From: Bacillota bacterium
Lineage (GTDB): Bacteria > Bacillota > Clostridia > Acetivibrionales > DTU013
Direction of reading: 5' to 3'
Length of the DNA: 51,292 nucleotides
NCBI GenBank assembly: GCA_023435305.1
Contig: JAEYRV010000061.1
Span: 1 to 51,292 of the forward strand
Both the position numbers and the translations under genes were made by a program. Positions 33,049-42,404 of this stretch are shown piece after piece. How positions within the stretch are numbered: position 1 is the first letter of the stretch; every line of letters begins with the position of its first letter. Under the pieces are notes generated by a model. It worked only from the letters and a program-made list of their open reading frames with translations. It made no database searches and was not told where the DNA came from.

Positions 33049-34419
33049 ATGAAAAAATTACGTTATGTGTCATTGATGTTTGCTATATCGTTGGTCCTTC
33101 TCTTTACGTTCAATTTACCGGTCTGTGCCCAGTCCTTCAGCATTCCGGAAGATGTACACTATATTCTGATAGATTCAAAAACCGGTCTTGTAATAGCCGA
33201 GCAAAATGCGGATATACAAATAAAGCCGGCAAGCCTGACAAAAATACTCACAGCTATAATCGCGCTGGAAAACGGAGATCTGCAGCAGGAAATGACCGTT
33301 TCACAGGCAGCCGTTAATGACATCGGACGGGGCGGCATGAATATCGGCATCATGGCCGGCGAAACCGGTCTGACTCTGGAAAATATGCTGAACGTAATGC
33401 TTATCAAATCTGCCAACGAAACAGCAAATATAATAGCTGAAAACCTTGCCCCCTCCCGAAGCGAATACCTTGATACAATGAATGAAAAGGCAAAGGAGAT
33501 AGGCGCATTAAATACTTATTATGTAAATCCTTCAGGTAAGGATACGGAAAAGGAAGATGCGCCGCATGTCACAACTGCCCGTGATATGGCCACAATGGCC
33601 CGGTATGCCATGACCATCCCCGAATTCCGCAAAATCGTGGCAAAAGAGTATTACTACGGTATGCCCTCCTCGACGAACAAACACGCCGACGGCTGGGATC
33701 CGCTGGTTCTGAGAAATACGAACAAGTTTCTCTGGTATGACAATACATACACTTATACCCTCGAAGGCGAAGAGCATGAGTATACCGTCACAGGCATTAA
33801 AACCGGCTATACAGGCGCTGCCGGCAACAATCTTGTAATATCCGCCACAGGTGAAGACGGCATGGAGCTGATTTGCGTTGTGATGCATGTCATGCATTCC
33901 AACAAGGTATACAGTTACGCCTCAGAGTTGCTGGATTATGGTTTTCAAAACTACTCCCTGCAGAAATTGTCCACAGCAGGACAGCTTGTAAAAACTGTGA
34001 TAGTGGATGGAGCAGCAGGCAATGACAACTTTCTGGAGCTTGTGGCAGAGACAGACTTTGAGGCGGCATTGCCGATCAGTTCAGACAACCAGAGCATCGA
34101 TACACATGTCGAAATCGACAGCAAAATACAAGCTCCAATCAATAAGGGCAAGGTTCTTGGATATATCGAATACAAGAGCGGCGACGCTGTATTAGGCAAG
34201 GTGAATATAGTAGCTTCCCGACGGGTAGTGAATTCCGCAGATGATACCTCAGATGTTTCGATCACCGCGGCTGAAGAGGAAGAACCTCCGTATTCCTATG
34301 CCGTCCTCGCAGTATTGCTGGCATTATGTGCTTTTGTGATAATAAGGTCTGTCTTGAAAAAGATCTCCAGGAATATGAAGAAAAAGAAATACGACCAGGA
34401 GTTATACCGCTCCAGATAG
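33049..34419 (+). CDS. D-alanyl-D-alanine carboxypeptidase, S11 family (DacF type)
   Basis: Exported penicillin-binding protein of 456 residues. An N-terminal signal peptide (LRYVSLMFAISLVLLFTFNLPVCAQ) precedes the catalytic domain with S-x-x-K (PASLTKILTA, about residue 60), S-x-N (KSANETANI, about 120) and K-T-G (GIKTGYTGAAG, about 250). A beta-rich C-terminal domain and a final membrane helix (YAVLAVLLALCAFVIIRSVL) with a basic tail follow. It trims the terminal D-Ala from pentapeptides; this size and topology are typical of sporulation-associated DacF and of DacA. The ATG has GGAG 5 bases upstream and its own promoter. It stands alone on the plus strand inside a minus-strand envelope cluster. 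Confidence 0.93.
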   Translation: MKKLRYVSLMFAISLVLLFTFNLPVCAQSFSIPEDVHYILIDSKTGLVIAEQNADIQIKPASLTKILTAIIALENGDLQQEMTVSQAAVNDIGRGGMNIGIMAGETGLTLENMLNVMLIKSANETANIIAENLAPSRSEYLDTMNEKAKEIGALNTYYVNPSGKDTEKEDAPHVTTARDMATMARYAMTIPEFRKIVAKEYYYGMPSSTNKHADGWDPLVLRNTNKFLWYDNTYTYTLEGEEHEYTVTGIKTGYTGAAGNNLVISATGEDGMELICVVMHVMHSNKVYSYASELLDYGFQNYSLQKLSTAGQLVKTVIVDGAAGNDNFLELVAETDFEAALPISSDNQSIDTHVEIDSKIQAPINKGKVLGYIEYKSGDAVLGKVNIVASRRVVNSADDTSDVSITAAEEEEPPYSYAVLAVLLALCAFVIIRSVLKKISRNMKKKKYDQELYRSR

Positions 34420-34604
34420 TATGCACAAAGTAACCCGCCAGGGAAAGTTTATGAGCGCACTGCACAAAATTTTGACTTCTGGGGAAATAATCAGCTAAAA
34501 TTAAGTTGTTTTAGATGCCGGCAGGCCCTTTCGAGAGGATAATAACAAGAAACATAAGATTATGTTGACTAAATACCCCAATACTCAAAAAAGTGTGCAG
34601 TGAC

Positions 34605-34639
34605 CTCAGATTCAACTGAAAAAAGCTGGCAGATCTGAG
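34605..34639 (-). terminator. Hairpins downstream of the flippase gene
   Basis: CTCAGAT (34605-34611) pairs with ATCTGAG (34633-34639). An alternative minus-strand stem pairs AAGCTG at the gene end with CAGCTT, followed by TTTT. Either could end transcription of the minus-strand operon. Confidence 0.4.
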
Positions 34640-34646
34640 TGTACTA

Positions 34647-36341
34647 TCACAGCTTGAGATATCTTTCCACTATAGGGACCCTGGCAGTGAATGAGAGAAT
34701 CCTGTTCCCCATCGGAAAGCTCCTGATATCATCTGCAGTCAGGCCTTTTGCCACTATCATAAGCAGGTAATAAACCAGTCCTCCTGCCACTATGGCCAGA
34801 CCTCCGCAAAGCATATTTTGTATGAAAAAGGATTTGATGAACCAGTCTGTCATTATAGTTAATCCGTGATAAACCAGATAAACTATCAGCCCCATGATGA
34901 TCGATACGCTGAGAGGTCTGTTGAACAGCCTCTTAATGCTCAGTCTGACGTTTGTATGCCTCTTTATCGCTCTGTAATTCATAACTGCGGCAAATATATA
35001 GCAAACTGCATTTCCGATTATCGCACCCTTAATGTTTATTGGCCTTATCGCTATGAATATGTAGTTTACGATCAGCTTCAAAATCAGGCCGGCAACCATA
35101 TGGATCGTAGGCACATAAACCTTCCCGATACCCTGCAGTATAGATGTCTGTATGGATACCACCGAAATAAGCACCAGAGTCCACGAGCCCATGATCAGCA
35201 GATCCCAGCCGTCAGGTGATTTGGGGAAAAGCATGTTTATTATAGGTTTAGCCATAACCGTCAGTCCGATTGCAGCAGGTACAGCTATCATCAGTATTGT
35301 CTTAAAGCTTCTGTAGATCCTTCGACGCAGCAGATCCTTGTCGTTAAGAGCATGGGCTGCTGAAATGGACGGCAGTATTGCTGTTTGCAGCGCTGTAGCG
35401 AACGCCACCGGGATAAACAGCACTTTGTTATACTGAGTTGAAAGTATGCCGTACATGCTGGTAGCATCAACCTCGCTAAAACCTGCCACAAGAAGTCGCG
35501 ACTTTATATTTACAACATCGATGAGCTGAGTCGCATAGATAGCTACAGAGCTTAATGTTATTGGTATTGCATAGCCTAATATTTTTTTGATAAGCGACTT
35601 GTTGGAAACATCCTGCCCGGAATTTTCCGAGAGCTTTACTTCTTTAAGTATATCCTTCTTCTTCTTTCGATAAGTAAGATACAGATATAGAGCGCTGACT
35701 AAAGCGCCGATGGAAGTACCCACAGTAGCGCCGGCAGCTGCATAAATAACAGCTTCCCTGAAAATTTCCGTTTCACCGGTGATCCCTTTTGCAATTGCAA
35801 TATTTACACCATATTTGTACATAGCCCAGGCAAAAATAATAGTCAGGACAGAATTCACTGCCTGCTCAATTATTTGTGACATACTTGTGGGCACCATATT
35901 TGATCTGCCCTGGAAGTACCCCTTGAAAATGCAGGAGAGCGATGTAAAGAACATTGTGGGCGACAAAGCAAGGATCGTAAGGTATGACTCCGGCGAGTGC
36001 ATCAAATTTGCCAGCGGCATCGCAAGTAAAGCCGTAAGTATGCTTGTAACAGCTCCGGCAACCACCAGCATCACTGACGATATCCGCAGCGTCCTGTAAG
36101 AAAGGTCATACTTCTCCGATGCTTGCTGCTCGGATATGATCTTTGACAGTGCAATAGGCATACCGGTATTGGTAATGACAAATACCAGCTGGTAAATTTT
36201 AAAGCCCTGCTCATATATGCCGTTTCCATAATTGCCGAGTATAAGTGTTGCAATAGGCACATAAAGCAAACCCAGCAGCTTGTTTATAACGCTGGCAGCG
36301 CTTAATATTGTAAATCCCTTTGAACTAGATTGTTTGTCCAC
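34647..36341 (-). CDS. Lipid flippase of the MurJ/SpoVB (MOP) superfamily
   Basis: Polytopic membrane protein of 564 residues with about 14 hydrophobic segments, beginning GFTILSAASVINKLLGLLYV, a typical start for the SpoVB/MurJ-like polysaccharide biosynthesis proteins. The central FxxSxxAxxALxxK-like region and the QIEQAVNSVLTIIFAWAMY helix are characteristic. It is predicted to flip an undecaprenyl-linked wall or polysaccharide precursor. The GTG at 36341 is the plausible start, with a weak purine-rich site inside the end of the upstream gene. It is 7 bases after the FemAB-like gene, so cotranslation is likely. Association with FemAB-like and ATP-grasp genes suggests the cargo is a modified lipid II. 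It is only distantly similar to the flippase at 13899-15455. Confidence 0.87.
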   Translation of the reverse strand: MDKQSSSKGFTILSAASVINKLLGLLYVPIATLILGNYGNGIYEQGFKIYQLVFVITNTGMPIALSKIISEQQASEKYDLSYRTLRISSVMLVVAGAVTSILTALLAMPLANLMHSPESYLTILALSPTMFFTSLSCIFKGYFQGRSNMVPTSMSQIIEQAVNSVLTIIFAWAMYKYGVNIAIAKGITGETEIFREAVIYAAAGATVGTSIGALVSALYLYLTYRKKKKDILKEVKLSENSGQDVSNKSLIKKILGYAIPITLSSVAIYATQLIDVVNIKSRLLVAGFSEVDATSMYGILSTQYNKVLFIPVAFATALQTAILPSISAAHALNDKDLLRRRIYRSFKTILMIAVPAAIGLTVMAKPIINMLFPKSPDGWDLLIMGSWTLVLISVVSIQTSILQGIGKVYVPTIHMVAGLILKLIVNYIFIAIRPINIKGAIIGNAVCYIFAAVMNYRAIKRHTNVRLSIKRLFNRPLSVSIIMGLIVYLVYHGLTIMTDWFIKSFFIQNMLCGGLAIVAGGLVYYLLMIVAKGLTADDIRSFPMGNRILSFTARVPIVERYLKL

Positions 36342-36348
36342 AGCAATC

Positions 36349-37425
36349 TTACTTTCTCTTATAGATTTTTCTCCTCAGCTCCCGGAAGGCGGTGACGCCT
36401 TTCTCTGCAAGGAAGTTGATGAACGGGTTGAATACATAATCCAGCATTCCTACAAATTCAGTGAATTTGCCCTTGAAGCCGACCTTGAATTTGTAGAGTC
36501 CGTACATTGGGTTGCTCTCATCGATATTGCCCGGGACGCCCCTGAAATCATATATCTCACTGCCTGATTCCAGTGCCCATTTTATCATGTTCCACTGGAG
36601 CAGGTAGTTGGGCATGAGGTTACGGTGCTCGTTAATGCTTGCGCCATACAGGTACCAGCATTTGTTTCCGTAAAGGATGGCAATGGTACCGGCAATAGGC
36701 ATTCCTTCATAATAGGCGATAAAAACTCTCAGATGCTCCGGCGCCAGGCTGTCGTACACCTTTTCATAGTACTCCCTGCTCCTGACGACAAAGTTATCAC
36801 GTATTCCTGTCTCAACGATCATTTTATAGAAATCGGCAACATTTTCCCTTGTGCCGACCTTGATCTCAACGCCCTTTTTCTCAGCCAGCCGTATATTGTA
36901 ACGGACCTTGTGGTGGAAGTCCGCCATAAGCTGATCCTCAGTCTTGCCTTTCAGCTCGAGCCTGAAAACGAACCTTGGCTGGATGCCCTCATAATTCTTT
37001 AATCCGCGGCTGACTTTGAACCCCAGTTTTTTAACTATTTCCTCAAACTGCATGTCCTCTATCTCGATGTCGGGATCCATCTTCAGAACGTAGCTCCTGT
37101 GCTTTTTTGCCAGCTTTTTGCATTTCTCCAGCAGCTCCCTCAATGTCGCCTCGTCTTGCGGATCGCAAACCGGTCCTCGGGGAGAGTACATCATTGTGAA
37201 TGGAAGTACAGGAATCCTTCTTATCAGCAGACTCATAGCGCCTTTGATCTTTCCGTTCTCGTCCTCGACAGTAACTATTTCATTTTTCCAGAAGGACTTG
37301 ATCCTGGCCCATTGGGGCGACTGCATGAAGTGTCCCTTTGGATGGGACTGCAGGAACTCCTCGTATCTTGATAAAGCATCCGTGGTGCTTTCTTCGCTTT
37401 TTATAGTATTTTTGATATTATCCAA
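36349..37425 (-). CDS. FemA/FemB-like aminoacyltransferase (lipid II peptide branch)
   Basis: Protein of 358 residues of the FemABX family with two GNAT-like halves. Characteristic segments are FMQSPQWARIK near the N-terminus, MMYSPRGPVCD, DFHHKVRYNIRLAEKKGVEI, AGTIAILYGNKCWYLYGAS, LQWNMIKWALESGSEIYDFRGV and GLYKFKVGFKGKFTEFVG. Family members add amino acids from aminoacyl-tRNA to the third residue of lipid II, forming interpeptide bridges. The amino acid here is unknown. Start: a TTG at 37425 with GGGG 8 bases upstream is chosen; a GTG at 37434 would add 3 residues but directly abuts that sequence. It lies 57 bases after the ATP-grasp gene and 7 bases before the flippase, suggesting one unit for making and exporting a branched precursor. 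Confidence 0.88.
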   Translation of the reverse strand: MDNIKNTIKSEESTTDALSRYEEFLQSHPKGHFMQSPQWARIKSFWKNEIVTVEDENGKIKGAMSLLIRRIPVLPFTMMYSPRGPVCDPQDEATLRELLEKCKKLAKKHRSYVLKMDPDIEIEDMQFEEIVKKLGFKVSRGLKNYEGIQPRFVFRLELKGKTEDQLMADFHHKVRYNIRLAEKKGVEIKVGTRENVADFYKMIVETGIRDNFVVRSREYYEKVYDSLAPEHLRVFIAYYEGMPIAGTIAILYGNKCWYLYGASINEHRNLMPNYLLQWNMIKWALESGSEIYDFRGVPGNIDESNPMYGLYKFKVGFKGKFTEFVGMLDYVFNPFINFLAEKGVTAFRELRRKIYKRK

Positions 37426-37482
37426 TAGTTTCACCCCATATTGTAAATCATTAGCCCTGCAACTCGATTCACGATACCTGAA

Positions 37483-38691
37483 CTACAGGTATTTCCTGAA
37501 TTTGAGATAGTGACTCAGATGCAGCTTATATAAGAACAGCATTCTTTTTACTTTATTGTCACCCTTCATAAACAAAGGATTTGTTATCTTCTTCTCGTTG
37601 ACCAGTTCCCTCATCTGTGAGGCAACAGCGCTGTCCTTTGTATATCTGAACGCCACACTGAGAGGTATTACAGTCCAAAGATTCCGGGCATTCGCGATCT
37701 CCAGCTGCGGCTTTTTGCCATATATGTGATCTTCGACAACATATCTTGCCAAATTGTTCCCAACAGCCGTCACATAATAATTGCTTCGTCCCTGCCTCAG
37801 GTTTACCTCAAGTATTTTGAATTTTCCGTCTCTCTGGTCATACTTAATATCAAAAGTCGAAAAACCTGTATACCCGATGCCGTCAAGGAATTTCCTCAGC
37901 ATTTCGGAAAGCTCAGGATTGTATTCATTCATGAGGACGGCCGTATTGCCAAGTCCGTGGGGCGTATGCTCCTCAAGCACGACATGGGCAAGTGACATCA
38001 GTTTGACCTTCCTGTCGGTGCCCGAATAGCAGATCATGACCCTCAGGTTGGAATCCTCTCCGGGTATAAAATCCTGTATGATCAGCTGGTCATCATAGCC
38101 TGCTTCATATACCTGTTTTATAACGGCTTTGAGCTCCTCTTCACTTTTGAGCTTGTACACCTTTTTCTGTGACGGGAATTCATGCTGCCAGTATTTTATA
38201 CCATTTGAAGGCTTAACGATGACCGGGAACCCGAAAGGCAGCCTGAAGCTGTCTCCCATGGACCTGTCATATATAAATGTGCCCGGGTACGTGATGCCGT
38301 GCCGGTCGCACATCTCATAGAACCTGATCTTGGTGAGCAGGCTGTCCATCATTTCCTCATCCACATATGGAGCAATTACATTTGCAGGCAGCGATGCCTT
38401 GTTTTTGATGATCTGTTCGACATAATTGTCACCGCAGCCTAATAAAATTATCTTTTTATCGTTGTATTTTTCAGCAATTTCGGCGATATTTCTGATAAAG
38501 GTATCCTGCATATCGAGTCCCGGAATGGCCTTAAAATCTATGATCCTGCTATTGCAGCTCGGACCCGAGTCCACCTTGCCCATCACAACGGACCTGACCC
38601 CGTATTCCTCGTAAAAAGCCCTGGACATGCTGTATGTATTTATATCATTACCAAGGATTACTGGTATGAACTCTTTCTCAATGATCTTCAA
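37483..38691 (-). CDS. ATP-grasp carboxylate-amine ligase (D-aspartate ligase-like)
   Basis: Protein of 402 residues. The ATP-grasp fold shows FPVIVKPSNG (ATP-binding Lys), LIIQDFIPGEDSNLRV and the metal-binding KILEVNLRQGRSNYYV. The N-terminal pre-ATP-grasp domain begins PVILGNDINTYSMSRAF. It resembles the family that includes the enterococcal D-aspartate ligase, which activates a carboxylate and couples it to an amine. Together with the FemAB-like and flippase genes downstream, a role in peptidoglycan side-chain synthesis is plausible but not proven; aspartate specificity is a guess. Start codon is TTG at 38691 with GAGGGG 8 bases upstream, and no in-frame ATG is available nearby. It is the first gene of the unit 38691-34647. 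Confidence 0.84.
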   Translation of the reverse strand: MKIIEKEFIPVILGNDINTYSMSRAFYEEYGVRSVVMGKVDSGPSCNSRIIDFKAIPGLDMQDTFIRNIAEIAEKYNDKKIILLGCGDNYVEQIIKNKASLPANVIAPYVDEEMMDSLLTKIRFYEMCDRHGITYPGTFIYDRSMGDSFRLPFGFPVIVKPSNGIKYWQHEFPSQKKVYKLKSEEELKAVIKQVYEAGYDDQLIIQDFIPGEDSNLRVMICYSGTDRKVKLMSLAHVVLEEHTPHGLGNTAVLMNEYNPELSEMLRKFLDGIGYTGFSTFDIKYDQRDGKFKILEVNLRQGRSNYYVTAVGNNLARYVVEDHIYGKKPQLEIANARNLWTVIPLSVAFRYTKDSAVASQMRELVNEKKITNPLFMKGDNKVKRMLFLYKLHLSHYLKFRKYL

Positions 38692-38869
38692 ATCATTTAC
38701 CCCTCTATCCTCTTTCGTATGTACACGACACGTTCATTTTAGTATATCGGGTTCTAAATATCAAGTCAAACATGGAAGCAGAAGAGCAGTTCCTGTACGT
38801 CCTGCTAATGAGGCTGACAGGCGGCTGCAAAAAGGACATAGGTTCCCATCTGGCATCTCATCTTGATTC

Positions 38870-38898
38870 TTGCCAAGAAACAAAGCATACATTACTAT
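38870..38898 (+). promoter_or_regulatory. Possible promoter of the GH1 gene
   Basis: TTGCCA (38870-38875) and TACTAT (38893-38898) have a 17-bp spacer. A TATAAT at 38904-38909 is an alternative -10 element. The start codon is at 38933. Confidence 0.45.
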
Positions 38899-38932
38899 AG
38901 AAGTATAATATTTTCTAGAAAGGGAGGATGTT

Positions 38933-40267
38933 ATGCTCAAACCTTTCAGACTCCCAGACGGTTTTCTCATTGGCAGCGCGACTGCGGCCACCCAGATCGA
39001 GGGCGGAGACAGGAACAACAACTGGTTCTCCTGGTGTGAAAACGGAAAAATAAATGACGGGACCTCCTGTCTTCGAGCCAATGATCATTGGAACAGGTAC
39101 AGGGAGGATACAGAACTGCTGCACAGCCTGGGTCACAAGGTTTATCGTATGGGCCTGGAATGGAGCCGTATAGAACCTGAAAACGGCCGTTTTGATGATT
39201 CTGCAATGTCCCGTTACCGTGATGAGCTGATGCTTCTTATCCGCAGCGGTATCCGTCCGCTGGTCACACTTCATCATTTCTCCCATCCATTATGGTTCTG
39301 TGAAGAGGGTGAATTCGAAAGTGAAAAATCAGTCGGCTATTTTGAGCGGTATGTGAGATATGTCGTCGAAAAAATCGGCGATATAGTCAGTGAATACATC
39401 ACAATAAATGAGCCCAACGTTTATGTCACAAACGGCTACTTCACCGGTGAATGGCCTCCCGGAAAAAAGGATCTGGGACTAGCAATAAGGGTCTATAGAA
39501 ATATGACCTTGTGCCATATAGCAGCTTATAAGGCTATACATGAGATAAGAACAGAGATGGGCTGGGAAAAGGGAGCAGATAACGTTTCAGGAGAAACCGC
39601 CGCGATACAGACTGTAGCCTCCCGTACCATGGTGGGTGTAGCGAACCATCTGCGCATTTTCGATCCCTATTCAAAAAGCCCTCTGGACTTCATAGCTGCC
39701 AGGGTCATGTGCTGGCTGTTTCAGGGAGCTATCATCAAGTCAATGACCACCGGCAGACTTAGATTCCCTATTGGTTTGGGCTCTCCAATGGGCAGAGGCA
39801 GATTTTACGATTTTATAGGAGTAAACTACTATTCACGAAGTGCAGTGAAGTTCAAGGGTTTCAAGAATGACTTCATGCCCGGGACTCCGCGCAACGACCT
39901 TGGTTGGGAGTTATATCCCGAAGGCTTGTATAAGCTTTGCAGAGAGTTTTACAGAGAGTACAAGGCTCCCATATGGATCACTGAAAACGGGACCTGTGAC
40001 AGTAAAGACACCTTCAGGGCAAGGTATATATACGACCACCTGCATGAAGTATCCAGGCTGTGCGAAGAAGGTGTGCCTGTGGAACGCTACTATCACTGGA
40101 CTCTGATGGACAATTTTGAGTGGGTCGAGGGCGAGTCCGCCCGATTCGGACTGGTGGATGTCAACTTTGAAACTCAGGAGCGGACGGTCCGGAAAAGTAG
40201 CAGATTCTTCTCAGAGATATGCAGCAGCAACAGCGTTACTGAAGAAATGATTGAAAAATATCTATAG
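38933..40267 (+). CDS. Glycoside hydrolase family 1 (beta-glucosidase / 6-phospho-beta-glucosidase-like)
   Basis: Enzyme of 444 residues with a complete GH1 (beta/alpha)8 domain. It opens with LPDGFLIGSATAATQIEGG. The acid/base Glu lies in ITINEPNVY (about 155), the nucleophile Glu in IWITENGTCD (about 345), and the substrate-binding Trp region in HWTLMDNFEWVEG. There is no signal peptide, so it is cytoplasmic. Beta-glucosidase, beta-galactosidase and phospho-glycosidase activities all occur in the family, and specificity cannot be settled from motifs. The ATG has GGGAGG 5 bases upstream. No sugar transporter or regulator adjoins it. It is divergent from the ATP-grasp gene and stands alone. 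Confidence 0.93.
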   Translation: MLKPFRLPDGFLIGSATAATQIEGGDRNNNWFSWCENGKINDGTSCLRANDHWNRYREDTELLHSLGHKVYRMGLEWSRIEPENGRFDDSAMSRYRDELMLLIRSGIRPLVTLHHFSHPLWFCEEGEFESEKSVGYFERYVRYVVEKIGDIVSEYITINEPNVYVTNGYFTGEWPPGKKDLGLAIRVYRNMTLCHIAAYKAIHEIRTEMGWEKGADNVSGETAAIQTVASRTMVGVANHLRIFDPYSKSPLDFIAARVMCWLFQGAIIKSMTTGRLRFPIGLGSPMGRGRFYDFIGVNYYSRSAVKFKGFKNDFMPGTPRNDLGWELYPEGLYKLCREFYREYKAPIWITENGTCDSKDTFRARYIYDHLHEVSRLCEEGVPVERYYHWTLMDNFEWVEGESARFGLVDVNFETQERTVRKSSRFFSEICSSNSVTEEMIEKYL

Positions 40268-40315
40268 CGTCAGTATCTTCATTGTCATGGACCTGACTTG
40301 CATTTATCCATCCGT

Positions 40316-40435
40316 TGTTCGAGTATCTGAGTTGGCTATGTTTGCCCGAGCATTGTTCGAGCTTTTGAGTTTTGACTGTATTGATCGACCCTCTGCTCAA
40401 ATATTTGAGTTTTGGCCACATTTGAACCAATCACG
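40316..40435. repeat. Degenerate repeats of about 39 bp between GH1 and ABC-F genes
   Basis: Three diverged units begin TGTTCGAG, TGTTCGAG and TGCTCAAA at 40316, 40354 and 40394, each with TGAGTT 9-11 bases later. The 40268-40640 gap shows these, the hairpin at 40569-40598 and no gene. Confidence 0.45.
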
Positions 40436-40568
40436 CCACTCAAGTGATCGAGTCTTCGGGATGCGGCATTACATAATATAGAGAACAAAGCATTATGTTG
40501 CCTCATTGTGAAGATATTTTGCCCAATACTCACAGATTTGAGCACGGCACATAGTTTATTCATCATAA

Positions 40569-40598
40569 GAGGGACGGGAGTCTTTGCCCCCGTCCCTC
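40569..40598. terminator. Hairpin between GH1 and ABC-F genes
   Basis: GAGGGACGGG (40569-40578) pairs perfectly with CCCGTCCCTC (40589-40598) around a 10-base loop. It lies 43 bases beyond the end of the ABC-F gene (minus) and 302 bases beyond GH1 (plus). It is a close relative of the hairpin at 764-789. There is no clear T tract. Confidence 0.6.
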
Positions 40599-40640
40599 AT
40601 GATCACTATCCTCGGAGCTTTTGCCCCTCGTCCCCCCTGT

Positions 40641-42404
40641 TCACTTCGCCCTGAGCTGGGCGGTAAGCCGCTGGTATTCCTCCTCCAGCGCCTCTCTGTC
40701 ACAGTTCGGCGCCGAAAGCCGGCTTATTATCTCTGTTATTCTCATACGCAGCATAGTTTGTTCCAGTTCATCCGATTTTTTGGGTCCTTCCATCTTCGAG
40801 TTTTTTTCTGACTCTTCGAATTCCTCAAGACCGCCATTAAAACTTCTGATCGTCATATTGCCCGGCAGCAGCAGCCTGTCAGCCACTGAGCTTACAAAAG
40901 CCCTGTCATGTGAAACGAACAACACGGTTCCTTCATAATCCTTGAGCACGCTTCCCAATGCTTCAATAGACTGCATATCCAGGTAGTTGGTCGGTTCGTC
41001 CAGCAGAAGGATATTTGCCTTGGAAACAAACAGCTTCGCAAATGCTGTCTTTATTTTTTCACCACCGCTCAGCACTCCGACCTTCTTGAAAACTGCGTCA
41101 CCCTGAAGCAGCAGCCTTGCCAATATTGTCCTGGCAACAGTCTCGCTCTGCACACTGTCCCTCATTACATTTATCAATACAGTCTCCTTCGGATCCAGGT
41201 TTTCAAAGGTCTGCCTGAAGTACGCCAGCCGCGCTTTTGGAACGACGCTGATGCTCCTGACGGTTGCCCCTGCAGTATCACAGAATTGCCTGATATCCAT
41301 GTCGATATCCGCAATACCGTCATTGTGCATACCCATGTCAGAGCCATAACGGTCTGATAGATAAGCTGCATACACCAGATTGAGCAGAGTCGTCTTGCCA
41401 GTGCCATTTTCACCCCAGAAGGCAGTCTTCATTCCGTTTGCTATGCTAAACCGCGCATCTTTGAAGACCTGCACGCTTCCATAGCTGAAGCTCAGCTTCT
41501 CAGCACTTATTACTACTTTGTTCCCCGGCGGCTCAGTCAGTGAGAAATCCAGCCTTATTCCCGGCTGTTCCCGCGGCTTCTCCTTCACCTCAAGCTTTTC
41601 AAGCCGTGTGACCAGGCTGTTCGCGGCATTGTGCAGCTTCTCCTGCCTCTCGTTGGACTGGCGCTTGTGAAGCCTCGCCTCGGAATTTCCCATTCTGCTT
41701 GGCGCTTTTTTTACCTTTCCGGCTCTCCTCTTTCTGTTTGAAATCGCGTCCTCAAGAGCTGTCTTCTCATCAATGTACTTATCATATTCAAGGGCCGCCC
41801 TCTCTCTTTCCATTTCACACCGCTGCCTGTAAAATGTGAAGTTTCCGCTGAAGCTGCGAACACCCCCGTCCTTCACCTCAATGATCCTGTTGCACAGCGA
41901 ATCCAGCAGACTCCTGTCATGGCTGATCATAACAAAGGATTCTATAGCCTCGAGCTTCTGTCTGAGGATCTCTATGCCTTTATAATCAAGATTTGATGTG
42001 GGTTCATCTGCAAAAAGCAGTACATTTCCGCTCCCGAACGCCCCTGCGATCCTGAGCCTGGTTCGTTCTCCCCCGCTCAGCGCCGCTCTGTCAAGTTTCC
42101 GGTCGATATCGAATTCCTTGAGCAGCCTTATTTCTGTTCCCGATATCTCCTGCAGTGCCGAATCCGTTTCATCGCTGTCGTTCTGATCGAACTGCCTGAT
42201 ATAACCGACCTGACAATAACGCTTGACACAGCCCTCATCAGGCTCGAGCTCTCCCGACAGTATATCGAGCAGTGTGGTCTTGCCTGCGCCGTTAAGGCCT
42301 GTTACCCCGATCCGGTCTCCGGAATATATTTTCAGCTCATCGAACCCGAGTATCTGCCTGTCTCCATAAAATTTCCTTATATTTACCGCTTCTAAAAGCA
42401 ACAT
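40641..42404 (-). CDS. ABC-F family ATPase (ribosomal protection / antibiotic resistance type)
   Basis: Protein of 587 residues with two ABC domains and no membrane segments. Domain 1: Walker A GLNGAGKTT, signature LSGGERTRLR, Walker B LLFADEPTSNLD. A long charged linker of about 90 residues (DKYIDEKTALEDAISNRKRR onward) precedes domain 2: Walker A GENGTGKTT, signature LSGGEKIKTA, Walker B LLLDEPTNYLD. The extended inter-domain arm and the C-terminal coil (LRMRITEIISRLS, LEEEYQRLTAQL) match the Vga/VmlR/Lsa-like branch, which displaces pleuromutilin, lincosamide or streptogramin drugs from the ribosome; housekeeping ABC-F proteins look similar, so resistance is a likely but unproven role. Its Shine-Dalgarno site GGAGAG (7 bases from the ATG) sits inside a leader hairpin, as expected for drug-inducible control. 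Confidence 0.9.
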   Translation of the reverse strand: MLLLEAVNIRKFYGDRQILGFDELKIYSGDRIGVTGLNGAGKTTLLDILSGELEPDEGCVKRYCQVGYIRQFDQNDSDETDSALQEISGTEIRLLKEFDIDRKLDRAALSGGERTRLRIAGAFGSGNVLLFADEPTSNLDYKGIEILRQKLEAIESFVMISHDRSLLDSLCNRIIEVKDGGVRSFSGNFTFYRQRCEMERERAALEYDKYIDEKTALEDAISNRKRRAGKVKKAPSRMGNSEARLHKRQSNERQEKLHNAANSLVTRLEKLEVKEKPREQPGIRLDFSLTEPPGNKVVISAEKLSFSYGSVQVFKDARFSIANGMKTAFWGENGTGKTTLLNLVYAAYLSDRYGSDMGMHNDGIADIDMDIRQFCDTAGATVRSISVVPKARLAYFRQTFENLDPKETVLINVMRDSVQSETVARTILARLLLQGDAVFKKVGVLSGGEKIKTAFAKLFVSKANILLLDEPTNYLDMQSIEALGSVLKDYEGTVLFVSHDRAFVSSVADRLLLPGNMTIRSFNGGLEEFEESEKNSKMEGPKKSDELEQTMLRMRITEIISRLSAPNCDREALEEEYQRLTAQLRAK

